Below, one piece after another: positions 35,945-46,431 of a DNA stretch of 64,000 nucleotides. Position 1 is the first letter of the stretch. Each line of letters begins with the position of its first letter. A program made the position numbers and the translations under genes. Below the pieces are notes generated by a model, which was not told the DNA's origin, ran no database searches, and was given only the letters and a program-made list of their open reading frames with translations. The stretch comes from Hyalella azteca. Its lineage: Eukaryota; Arthropoda; Malacostraca; Amphipoda; Hyalellidae. The stretch lies in the NCBI RefSeq assembly GCF_000764305.2, contig NW_025941568.1:69107-133106 (forward strand), read 5' to 3'.

Positions 35945-37226
35945 TTGAATCCAGTGTGTAATTCCAAGTTGTTAAAGATGGATCGAGTTCTGAGGCCGTC
36001 AAAGTTCGACACTGAACCCAATGAAGCCACAGCTGCTAAACAATGGACTCATTGGTTCAAAACGTTCACTAACTTCCTGGCGACTCTCCCAACTGAAAAT
36101 CTGAACAAACTTGCAGTCCTTATCAACTACATAGCACCTAATGTACATACGAGTTCATTTCAGAAGTTCCATCATTTGAAGTTGCTGTCAAAACCTTGAA
36201 GGACGTTTATGTGAAACCCAAGAGTGAAATATTTGCAAGACATTTACTTCAAACCAGAAAACAAGACACAAGTGAAACTCTTGACCAGTATTTGCAAGTT
36301 CTTAAGATACTTGCAAGATTAAGATTTTACTGACGTCAGTGCCAACCAATACAGGGAGGAGAGCATACGGGACTCGTTCATTAATGGACTTCATTCTAAT
36401 TATATCCACCAGCGCTTGCTGGAAGTTCGAGCCCTAGATTTGAAGTCAGCGTATGACCAGGCCAGATCACTGGAGATGGCCCAAAAGCAAGCTGACTCTT
36501 ATAACTCGTTGCTGACTGAGCACAGCGTGGCAGCTCCAACAAATAAGTTGAAAAAGGTTCCAGAATTATGTCCCGAAACTTCTACAGGCCTGGAAAATGA
36601 GAGAGACTCGGCCCAAATATCTGCTGCTGTGAATTCTAAATGTTATTTTTGTGGGTTGATGCAGCATCCACGTGCAAAGTGCCCCGCAAGAGAGTCCATC
36701 TGTAATAAATGTTCAAAAATTGGCCATTGGTCAAAAGTGTGCAAATCTTCCAAGTCAAATGTGCCTTCAGCTAAACCTGCCCATTCAGCTGCCATGCACC
36801 TAGCTATTATTGTAGCAACAAGTGACGCTACTGTGGATGCTCTGAAAAAGGCCACTATCGCTGTAAAGATCAATGGAACCTTCACTAGTAGATGTTTGAT
36901 AGATTCTGGCAGCTCAGAAAGTTTCATTGACATGAACTTCGTCCACTTACTCAAGTTGCCGATACATCCTGGCTCATAAAAAATATTGATGGCTTCCACC
37001 GAATTTTATGCGCCAACGCTTGGATACTGCGAAACGCATATCCAATACGGCGATCATGAGGTTACGAAAGTGAAGTTGGGGGTAATGAGGAATCTCTTTG
37101 CTGACGTTATTCTGGGTCATAACGTACTCCATCAACATTCCTACCTGGAAATGAAATTTGGCAGACCTAAATCTCCCCTTAAAATCTGTAGTTTTGCTTC
37201 TGCTGATGTTGAGGCCCCTTATCTCT
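35945..37226 (+). pseudogene. Gypsy gag and protease remnant
   Basis: The gag part starts near 35977 (MDRVLRPSKFD) and is frameshifted near 36195 and again near 36330. From 36416 a 187-residue frame covers the gag C-terminus, two CCHC knuckles (CYFCGLMQHPRAKC and CNKCSKIGHWSKVC) and the start of a pepsin-like protease with the active-site motif LIDSGSSESF. A stop near 36977 separates this from a second frame carrying the protease C-terminal flap region (ADVILGHNVL). The protein would package and process the element; this copy cannot do so. Confidence 0.75.
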
Positions 37227-37636
37227 TTGCCAATCAGGGTTGGCGATTTTTTTTTTATTAAAAATCAATGATTTTTTTTATTTTTTCATGATTTTTTTTT
37301 ATTTATTTGATTTTTTTGATTTTTTTAGTTTCTTTGTCTTTTTTGAGGTGTTATTTTTTATGTTGCAATTATCCTACTAACAATAACAGTATATGGATCA
37401 TAATAGATGGCTAAAAAGGGCACTTATTGCCTCCAATAATGGCCAACAGGCCAAGGTGGTGTTTACCACTTAGGGATTTTCGGGTAAACAATTATTGGTA
37501 AGTCTATTCATTAGCTTTGTAAAGTTTGTATGGAGCAAGGCAATGAGCTAAATATTGACCATTTAACTGGCTTCAGTATACAAAAACACTTCAGGAATGC
37601 AGATCTGATAAACATTGAAGAGTCACATAACAGATA

Positions 37637-37928
37637 CCGTAAAATGGGGTAACTTAGACCGGCGGGGTAACTTAGACCACTTTTCATTTTTTTTACAAAA
37701 ACCCCCACAACTCAAAAACTATTTGACATAGAAAAATTTTGTCAATGGGCATTAAAGGCCTAATACTGAGGCTACATAACACAATAGAAAGATTTAAAAA
37801 GTTTGCATATCTAATAGGTTAAAAAATTAAAAATGTGACCCACGAAAAAAAGCTATTGTTTAAAGCCTGTCAGAGTACCCCCTCCAATTTTTTTATTTTT
37901 TGGTTAAATAACTCCAGGTTTTGATGCA
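37637..37928 (+). mobile_element. Foldback element R3, left-arm fragment
   Basis: Begins ACCGTAAAATGGGGTAACTT and follows R1 up to the TTTTGATGCATTGTAG stretch, where it is cut off by the mariner-type fragment. Confidence 0.7.
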
Positions 37929-38310
37929 TTGTAGTTGGGGTGATTTACAGTGGCCTGCAAGGTCACCTGATTTGAGCATTTGCGATTTCTTTCTTTGGGG
38001 ACATCTAAAAGAAAGGGTGTTCAGAAGTTGCCCTCACGCCCTACCACAGCTAAGGGAACGGATTATTGCAGCAGAGGTTATGGCCATACCTTGCCATATG
38101 TGTGAACGTGCTGTAGGAAACTTCTGAGAACAACTCCAAAAGTGTGATGCAGCTAACAAACCCCATCTTCCTGATATTGTTTTCAAAACATAAGTATTTT
38201 AAATGGTATGTTATGCTAATCTTAAGGAAAATGAAGTTTCTTCTTTATGTACCTCCATTACTCCTTTATTTTGCCTCAAAACTGTTCAATCAGTTCTGCC
38301 CCACCCTGTA
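37929..38310 (+). pseudogene. Mariner/Tc1-type transposase C-terminal fragment
   Basis: From about 37940 the frame reads DLQWPARSPDLSICDFFLWG then HLKERVF, the signature of the last catalytic Asp region of IS630/Tc1/mariner transposases (WPARSPDL..CDFFLWG). It stops at 38125-38127. The sequence ends near 38310 with TTCTGCCCCACCCTGTA before TA, which is a plausible right terminal repeat and TA target. The N-terminal DNA-binding domain and first two catalytic residues are absent. Confidence 0.75.
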
Positions 38311-39677
38311 TAAGCTAGCTAACACATTTAAATTGTTTATTGTAATCAATATATAACAAATAGTCAAATAGTTAGACTACTTATAGCCTTATAAGAATTA
38401 GCTAAGCTGCTAGCTACGTACAATGTATTGCACTCTTGATGCCTCTGTACCAAAAACATTCCATTTATTGGAACCTAATGCACACTAAAGGCAACAAGTT
38501 TATATACCAATTGGTCATTCATATTACATTTATACTAAACCATGAATAACAATGTTGCCGGGTGGATGTCTCACGTTGCGGGTGAGGTAACCATGTTACC
38601 TATTTTGAGTTTGGTTTGGCAACAACCCTTCTATCTGGTATGTTAAAGGCAAATGAAAGACTGGTGTCTTATCTCTTAAATTGAAGTAAAAATATGGTGA
38701 CAATGTAATGAGTGAATAAGTTTAACTGCATTCAGGAGTTATGATTAGGGCTAGGGGAAGGGAGCATGGACAGGGTTACACATATTCCATCATTGATGAA
38801 CTGAAAAATAAAGAGAACAAAAATCAATAACCTGTCCAAATAGATAATAATAATAAGCCTGAAGGGAACTTGAATGTTAAAACTGATGCAATAAATACTT
38901 AAAATAGATTCTTAATTGATGGCAAGCTGGTTTCGTGCAGCAAGCGAGAAAATGTGAAAAACAAAACAGACAAACCTTATAATATTTGGAGTGAAATTGA
39001 TAAACAATTGCAAAGATGAGCTAAAACAGAACCAAGATAAACCGCTCAAGTAATTTGTAAAATTTGTGACGTTATTGAGATAAAATACACAAAAGCGAAG
39101 CATTCGAGAATAAATTGCAAGCAGACAGTTGACATAAGAAATTCAATAAACATTAGATGAAAAGTAAAGCACAAACAAAGCTAATTAATCAGATTAGGAG
39201 GTAGTAAAATTGTAGGACACTTACAAAACATCTTGGAATTAAAAGATCACACCTAACTAACTCACCAACAACTTGTGGCAGTTCCACTTAGAGACTCAAC
39301 AGTTTAGGGATCAGTAACTTCACTTGCATGGCTCTCCAATCACTATCATAATAATTGACCAATTAGCCATAAATGGAATTAGTTTACAGGCTGAAAAGAA
39401 CAAAAGAAAACATACATTCAACAATAATTAATAAGTAAACATTAATTCAAAAATAATTCATATATAGAGAGCAGATGGTTGGGTGAAAAATATGGTAGAG
39501 GCCTCCCGGTAACAACAACACCTCAATATAAATTAAAGACTGCCACTCAATATTTTTAAATATATGAAAAAATCGAAAAAATAAAAAAAAATCATGATTT
39601 TTTTATAAAAAAAATCAAGTGATTTAATCACATGATTTAATCATTTTGATTTAATAATTGCCAACCCTGTTGCCAAT

Positions 39678-40934
39678 CTTAGTGAAAATTGCAAACCAGT
39701 TGCAGACAAATCAAGATCTTATTCGGCAGAAGACCACGCCTTCATCCAACAAGAAACCGCAAAACTGTTGAAGGCTGGCATAATTGAAGAGAGTCGGTCA
39801 CCTTGGAGGGTGCAAGTGCTGATCACTGGCGGAATTAACCAAAAGAAAAGAATGGTTATTGATTATTCAAGAACTATCAACAGGTTGACACTCCTTGATG
39901 CTTATCCACTACCTAACATTTCAATTATGGCAAGAAATATTGGCCAATACTCCATCTATAGTGTGCTTGATTTAAAGTCAGCATATCATCAGATTCCCCT
40001 TCGAGAAAAAGAAAAGCCTTTCACAGCTTTTGAAGCTAACGGGCCCTTGTACCAATTCTGCCGGGTACCTTTTGGTGTAACCAATGGGGTGGCTTGTTTT
40101 CAGGGGACAATTGATAACATCAGCACGAAAGAACTTACGGGACACCTTTGCATATGTCGACAACATCACCATATGTGGTGCCGATCAGCAATCTCATGAT
40201 AGAAATTTATTTAAATTCCTCGAAGCTGCAAAGAAGTACAACTCAACTTTTAATGAAGATAAAAGCATCATCTCAGTGTCCTGCATCAACCTGCTGGGTT
40301 ACAACATCAGGAAGGACAAATTCGTCCGGATCCAGAAAGGCTACATCCACTTAAAGAACTGGAGCCACCATGCAACGCAGCTGCGCTCAAACGCACCTTG
40401 GGAATGTTCTCTTATTATTCGCAGTGGATACCAAAATTCTCTGATCTCATTCGCCGGCTAGTTTCGGCCACTGAGTTTCCCCTGCCTTATGAAGCCATGA
40501 ACACGTTCCTTTCAAGCAAGAAAGCCATAGAACTATCTGTTGTGAACATTATCAATCCTAACATCCCACTGGTCGTTGAAACTGAGGCATCGGAGTGCGC
40601 TATAGCTGCTACCTTAAACCAAGCTGGAAGGCCTGTTGCCTTTTTTTCTAGAACCTTGTCCAAATCGGAACAAAACTGGTCAACAGTCGAGAAAGAAGCT
40701 AGTGCGATTGTTGAATCTCTCGGGAAATTGAAGCATTTTTTACTAGGCACTCATTTTCAAATTGTTACTGATCAAAAATCTGTGTCATTCATGTTTGACT
40801 GCAGAAAACTAGGAAAAGTTAAAAATGAAAAAATTATTAAAAACTTAAAAGCAAAGAAAACTCCACAAAAATTCATAGTATCTTTAAAGAAAAGGTTTCG
40901 GAGTCCAGCTCCATCGTCAGTTTGGAAATTCTAG
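39678..40934 (+). pseudogene. Gypsy reverse transcriptase and RNase H remnant
   Basis: The RT is recognisable from YSVLDLKSAYHQIPL, FCRVPFGVTNG and the catalytic box FAYVDNITICG, where the second Asp of YVDD is Asn. One frameshift near 40110-40180 moves the box into another frame, and another lies near 40400-40460. RNase H follows (VETEASECAIAATL, EKEASAIVESL, IVTDQKSVSF), with the first acidic residue Glu instead of Asp. The frame decays near 40840 and no integrase follows. Confidence 0.78.
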
Positions 40935-40959
40935 AACACAGAATTGACCGGTCTATGTT

Positions 40960-41362
40960 ACCCCTTCAGGGCTGACATTAGGTGGTCTAAGTTCCCCATT
41001 TGGGGGTGGCGCCCCCCATTTGCAAACTATGACACTTTCCTCAAATTTGTCATTTGCATATGTAACTAGAAGAGTTCTACTACAATGCACCAAAACCTGG
41101 AGTTATTTTACCAAAAATAAAAAAATTGGAGGGGGTACTCCGACAGGCTTTGAATAATAGCTCTTTTTTGTGGGTCACATTTTTCATTTTTTAACCTATT
41201 AGATATGCAAAAATTTTTTTATCTTTCTATTGTGTTACATAGTCTCAGTATTAGGCCTTTAATGCCCATTGACAAAATTTTTCTATGTCAAATAGTTTTT
41301 GAGTTTTGGGGTTTTTTGTTAAAAAAACTAAAAGTGGTCTAAGTTACCCCATTTTACGGTAA
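40960..41362 (-). mobile_element. Foldback element R4, inverted arm
   Basis: Plus-strand sequence ends CTAAGTTACCCCATTTTACG, the inverse of the R-family left terminus. It matches the right arm of R1. It may be the other half of R2. Confidence 0.7.
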
Positions 41363-41784
41363 CTAAATAATGGTAAACATTAGGTTTTGGTATAGGTGCT
41401 TAAGTTTTGTCCAATGTTAGTAACAACTTTATTCATTATGAAGCAAAAAAATGAATTCTCAATAGATCTCTCAATCATTTTTGAAAACAATTTTATATTT
41501 TGATAGGTAACAGCTATGTTGTCAAGCAGGCATAAAAAAGATTACTTAATTAGATAAATCAAAATCAGCTCTTGTTACAATGTTTTTGTTCAAGTGCTCT
41601 GTGAACACACTGCAGATTCTAGGTATTGAACTAGTTCACTTTACTGATTTATTTCTGATTGAATTAGTCACTTGTGTAATGTTCACATGACATTTTTGCC
41701 ACTGTAGAAATTGTTTGAATTCCTTTATGTTTTCAGAAAAATAAGATAACAGTCCAATTATAGCTTTGCAGCTGGAAGAGAACC

Positions 41785-44700
41785 ATGGAAGCTGATGCCA
41801 GTCTCATTGTTGGTGGCTTGGATGTTGCTAAACTCTCTGATGATGAACTCTTTGAGCAACTCTCAAGCCATGGTGCTGTTGTTGGCCCTATAGTTGGTGA
41901 GTGTTATAAATTTATAAAGGAAGTGCTAATTATTATGTGTTGTCAATATTATATTATAAAGTCAATCCAATGAAACATAGGTACTCAATGTGTCTCCATG
42001 TATTTATATACAATCAAATTGTTACTGGGTGTAAGACAAACTCATATGATTTTTTTTGATGTTTGATTGGCAACCATATGAGTGAAAGGTTATTGAGATG
42101 GTTGTTCTTTCAAAATATTTTTTATATCTTGTACATTTAATGATTCTAGTGAGTGAATGATGAAAAAACAACTCTTATCAACTGTAATTTGTATTTATTT
42201 GTTCTTATGCATTAAAAATCTATCACTGAAACAACATAGACACTGATTTAGCTTCTTATCTATGATAATTATCATATTTGGTTATCACAGCAAAACAATT
42301 CCACTATTTAGTAGTGGAATCGTAAGACATTAAAAACTAAGGATAGATAAATAAGGATAGTCAAGGATGAGGATAGTCAAGATAGATTTTGAAATTCTAC
42401 AAAAATTTTACTCATTTGGGAAGTGAAAATTTTTAAAAATATGAAGTTCTAATTTCCATTAAATTTAAAAATGGGATTTGAATTTGAGATTTTTGCTGAA
42501 TGTAGTTCTGAACTGATTTTCCTTCAATAATGTAGTTGCGTTTTAAAATAATATAATATTGACTGGATTGGGATGAGCTTATGGACATATCTGTATTGTT
42601 CTGAAAGTTTGTCAAATGCCTTCAGTGGATCTATGATTCATTGGCAGCTTCTCTTAGTCAGATTCAAAGATCTAGCATAGCAAATTATATGTGGAAGCCA
42701 TATATCACAAGTCTATGAAGTTTTTGACATTTTTTATTCAGTGTGCTTTTTAGCGCATTTTCTCATTTATGGAAAAATGCACTATTGTGCTCGCCATGTC
42801 CGTCTGTCTGTCTGCCCATCCGTGACTTCACATTTTCATTGATGAGAAAATACACTCTGTCACTCACTGCAGTGAGTACTGAGTTTTATTTTTCTTGTAT
42901 TGTTCCTGTAGTGACATTTCTAACCTAATAGCAAAAAACAAAGGGCCTGCCTAAAAAATATTCTTAAAACATGATAATGTATTAATAATGTGACCTGAAT
43001 ATCGTTTTCACTTGGCTAGAAAAGAGAGGAGGTGCAAATTGGGTGTTGTGTTTTGCCACTCATTCATGTCCATTTCCAGGAACAACACGTAAAATTTATC
43101 AGCGCAAGCTAGTAACCCTCTTGGGAGGCTCCGTGAATAACTCGTCATTCTCCGAGTCCTTCACTCCTGATTGTGGTGGGGAAAGTGATGTTCCACCATC
43201 ACAGGCATACAAAGGTGCTGTAAAAATATCACTTCAAGTTAAATGCTAATGATTTTGAACCACTGCAATGACATATAATTGCTACAAATAATTCATTTTT
43301 CCCCATCATTAATGTGTTGCCAACTCTGACCTTCACTCCCATAGCAAAAGTTAGGATCCCATGATTTTTATTTTAAGGTAAATCTATCCCAATAAATGAG
43401 TCAACTAGTCATGCACCTTCATATTGTACCACCAATTGTACCATATTGCATTAAAGTATATTGATTATCTTTCCTTTGAGTTCATTAACCATATTTTAAG
43501 AAACCAGTGCATCTAAAATATTTTCTTTCATCTCATTCTCAGAAAGATTAACCTCAGGTGCGCCCAGGGGTCGTCTAAACAGATCAATTAGAGGTAAGGT
43601 TATTTTTCTAAAGTTAGTATTTTTGTCTTGGTTGTTGATATAAACCAGTTTAGTTTATTTATTTTTGCAAGAAAATTTTCAGTGTTTCTTCTAAAATATC
43701 TCTAACTATGTAATTGGTATTAAAACGTAACTGGCAAATTATGTATGATGTATTTTAAGGAGTGTTCAACACAAATGATTAATTTTTCATTATTTTTAAA
43801 GTAGAACCGGTAAATTAATGATTGATATTGGAATAATTATTTGTAGAATTTGTGTCATTGTGGCTAGATTAAAAACCAGCTATTCTGTGGATGTTACTTT
43901 CTTCAGAAGTGGTTGGAGGCAATTTGGAAGACGAAGAGGAAGAGGAGGAAGAAGAAGAATGTGAAGAGGCAGTAGAGAGGTGTTTGGGGTCCACTGCAGG
44001 TCAAACGTCTACCCCGCTCTACTCTCCATCCCCCAGACGTCCTCTCCACCCCTCTTCAGCAGCATTCTCTTCTTACAAGTTTGTTTCACATAAATCTTCT
44101 TGATTCTCTCAAATGTGATTAGTTGCCTCAATTATTCTTAGGTCCCCTAAAACGTCTTGTCTTCTTTTGATTAAGTTAGTTTTGTTGTTTTAAATCTTAT
44201 AAGTTCCCTCAAATCTGTTTACTTCTCTTGAATCGTTCCATCTTAGTTCCATTGATTTTTTTTTTTTTTGTTCCCTTAAATTTGCATAGTTCCCTTAAAT
44301 TGGCTAAGTCGTGCATTTAATCTGGGTCAGCATGTGTTCAGAATTTGTGGGTAAGTTCATGCAAGTTGAGTTAATCTATTGGATCATTTTTCATTCTTTG
44401 CAGGTAAGTACTTGTCAAGATTGTCATAAGTTTTATTTTTTGTTGATTTTGCTGATCACGATTAGGCATTAATTTCTTCTTTTGTATGTACGTGTGATTT
44501 TTATTGGAAAAATTGATAGAAAACGTGAAATTTATAGAAAACGGACAAAGAGGGGGTAATGTAGAAATCTATCTCCTCCTAGGGTTTTGAAGCTACAGCG
44601 ATGAGATATATACCATTCTATTTGTAAAAACCATACCAATCGAGTAACGAAGCCAGATTTTTTATTTTTGTTTCATTTTTTCTCCTAAACATAATCTGAA

Positions 44701-46244
44701 AATTATACACCCATTAAACCTATAAAGTGTATGATTTAAGATTGAGTGCTATCAATTAACACCACTTTTTGTGTTGCAGAGATAATGGGTATGACTCGAC
44801 TCCATTACTTCCTCGACCATCCCTCACCCACCGAACTCACCAAACTAGCCCTGCATCACCACAAGCTGACCGCTCCTCCAGCCCCGTCACTGGCAACAGT
44901 ACAGCCTCGGGCTCAAGTTCAATCGTCTTCAAGATCATTGCTTTGGTCATCATTTGCGCTCTTTTGTACTTCTTCTTCATAGCCAAGTAAGTTAATTTTG
45001 CGTAAATTTTGTGTTGCAATTATCAAATGGGGAGAAAATAAGTTTATATGCTCACTAAACATTTAAAATATTTTCTGATGCGTTTATTAACTGGGTGTAT
45101 TTAGATTCTGAAGCCAAAATGACGTATATTCCCATTAAATAAATTAGATACTAATGTAGGTTATTCATTGTATTGGACTGATGAGATGAAATTCACGGAA
45201 GCTTAAATTGTTTAATAATTATTACATAATTTTGACTGTAAAAATTTTATTCAACGACTTTAACAATTTGAGTTCATCAGTATTTTTCCTTTTGTGAGTG
45301 CCTACAACTCCTTGTAATGGAGAGCTCGTTTCTTGCACTATGTTCGACCTTGACAGTCCAGCCATTCAGCTGACACGTCACAAATGATACATTGAGTTTG
45401 CTGAATAATTGGCAAACTATTGATTGGAGTTAGAAGTTTTGTCTAAGTTTAGTAGACCAAGAAGAGCTCTCAATGGAAACTGTTGTTCAGTTACTTGACT
45501 AATATTGAGTACTTAACTTTTTCAACAAAATCGATAGATCTCGAAGGCATTGTTCTGAACAGCAGTTGCTGCTGTTCAGAAGTTAATCCGTGTTTCAAGG
45601 CACCACTTTCTTCAAAGTTAAAATATTCATAGTGTTTAATCATTTAAATTTTCATTGTCATATTTTACTAGCAAATAGCCTGGTGAAAGCAACAAACAAG
45701 GCTCCATTAGCACGTCTTCTGTTATTAACGTCTGAATTTCGGTACATTTACTTGTGGAATTATTTGCAAAGGATTAAATGATTTCCAGGCCAATTCTGTT
45801 CATTTATTTGTGGAATTGTTCAAAAAGAATTAAATATTTTCCAGGCCAAATTCAGTACATTTATTTGTGGAATTATTCAAAAAGAATTAAATATTTTCCA
45901 GGCCAAATTCAGTTCATTTATTTGTGGAATTATTCAAAAAGAATTAAATATTTTCCAGGCCAAATTCAGTACATTTATTTGTGGAATTATTCAAAACGAA
46001 TTAAATATTTTCCAGGCCAAATTCAGTACATTTATGTGTGGAATTATTCAAAACGAATTAAATATTTTCCAGGCCAAATTCACTACATTTATTAGTGGAA
46101 TTATTCAAAAAGAATTAAATAATTTCCAGGCCCGAAAAGGACGGTTTTGCCAGTCTGGAACACATGGCAAAAACTGCCGCTGATGCCATGCACAAGAGCA
46201 AGAGTGGCGGCCACCAAGACGCTCCCAAACGAACTGGGCTGTAA
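41785..46244 (+). CDS. LEM-domain inner nuclear membrane protein, emerin/LAP2-like
   Basis: Exons are 41785-41896, 43080-43214, 43543-43593, 43907-44078 (3' end uncertain), 44780-44986 and 46130-46244, giving about 263 residues. The LEM domain (about residues 9-52) has LSDDELFEQLSSHGAVVGPI followed by GTTRKIYQRKL, the fold that binds the chromatin protein BAF. A Ser-rich linker, an acidic run of nine Glu and a Ser/Pro-rich stretch follow. One transmembrane helix (about 205-225, IVFKIIALVIICALLYFFFIA) and a 38-residue luminal tail complete it. It should tether chromatin and lamina at the inner nuclear envelope. One LEM motif plus one TM resembles emerin, LAP2 or LEMD1; orthology is not resolvable by eye. 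Exon 4 must end in phase 2: CAA|GTTTGT at 44078 (used here) or GAG|GTGTTT at 43979 (about 230 residues) both fit, and both are weak donors. The start context is AACC-ATG. Confidence 0.88.
42745..42893 (+). repeat. Microsatellite-bearing dispersed repeat, copy 3
   Basis: In intron 1 of the LEM gene. It has the arm GCGCATTTTCTC, a short TCTG core, a degenerate second arm and an intact ACTCACTGCAGTGAGT palindrome. Confidence 0.75.
44396..44407 (+). promoter_or_regulatory. Recursive-type splice site in a LEM-gene intron
   Basis: A pyrimidine-rich run ends CTTTGCAG and is followed immediately by GTAAGTA, a strong acceptor joined to a strong donor with no exon between. This is the form of a ratchet (zero-length exon) splice site. 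It lies between the exon ending at 44078 and the exon at 44780. Its use is unproven, and the intron is short for recursive splicing. Confidence 0.35.
44505..44650 (+). repeat. Copy of the CTATCTCCTCCTAGG repeat
   Basis: Shares AGAAATCTATCTCCTCCTAG and the TAGAAAACGTGAAATT stretch with parts of the elements at 916-1401 and 34547-35649. It lies in the LEM-gene intron before the transmembrane exon. Confidence 0.6.
45730..46129 (+). repeat. 57-bp minisatellite carrying copies of the last LEM acceptor
   Basis: Seven copies of TTTCCAGGCC occur at 56-57-bp spacing (CCAGG at 45785, 45841, 45898, 45955, 46012, 46069 and 46126). The last is the true acceptor of the final coding exon. The unit also contains ATTATTCAAAA(A/C)GAATTAAA. 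Because 57 is divisible by three, an open frame crosses the array; it is an artefact. Confidence 0.88.
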
Positions 46245-46313
46245 GGAAACGCGGGAGTCCCCTTTTCTGCTCCATCTTATCGTCAGATAGACATAAGCTT
46301 CCTCTACTGTGAG

Positions 46314-46431
46314 ATTGTCCAAATGGCGATGCACTTTTTGCTCTTAAGTTAGTCACCCTGACCCAGTTTGATTTCACAAAAAAAAGGCTTATCAGTGCTA
46401 AACGTCGAAAGTGTGTCACTATTTGGACAAT
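46314..46431. mobile_element. Small MITE, 118 bp, in the LEM 3' untranslated region
   Basis: ATTGTCCAAATGGCGATGCA at the left matches the inverse of the right end (TGTGTCACTATTTGGACAAT) with a few mismatches. It lies about 70 bases after the LEM stop codon. A relative of the right end occurs at 17640-17752. Confidence 0.6.

Larger units (their letters stand above)
37235..39669. mobile_element. Non-autonomous hAT element, 2435 bp, 8-bp TSD
   Basis: The ends are CAGGGTTGGC and GCCAACCCTG, the classical hAT terminus. The perfect 8-bp target duplication is TTGCCAAT at 37227-37234 and 39670-39677. The subterminal regions are runs of ATTTTTTT/AAAAAAAT. No hAT transposase is encoded. The interior holds an R-family arm (37637-37928) and a mariner-type fragment. 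The element is inserted in the Gypsy pol region, whose frame is the same on both sides. Confidence 0.88.
35945..40934 (+). mobile_element. Gypsy-type LTR retrotransposon fragment (gag-protease-RT-RNase H)
   Basis: Domain order gag, CCHC knuckles, aspartic protease, RT, RNase H is that of the Gypsy (Metaviridae) group. I see no LTRs, primer-binding site or integrase. The copy is frameshifted several times, is split by a 2.4-kb hAT insertion at 37235-39669, and ends abruptly beside the inverted R-family arm at 40960. Confidence 0.8.

Noticed and set aside
45778..46095. 105-codon open frame with a 19-residue repeat
   Set aside because: It is a by-product of the 57-bp intronic minisatellite, whose unit length is a multiple of three.
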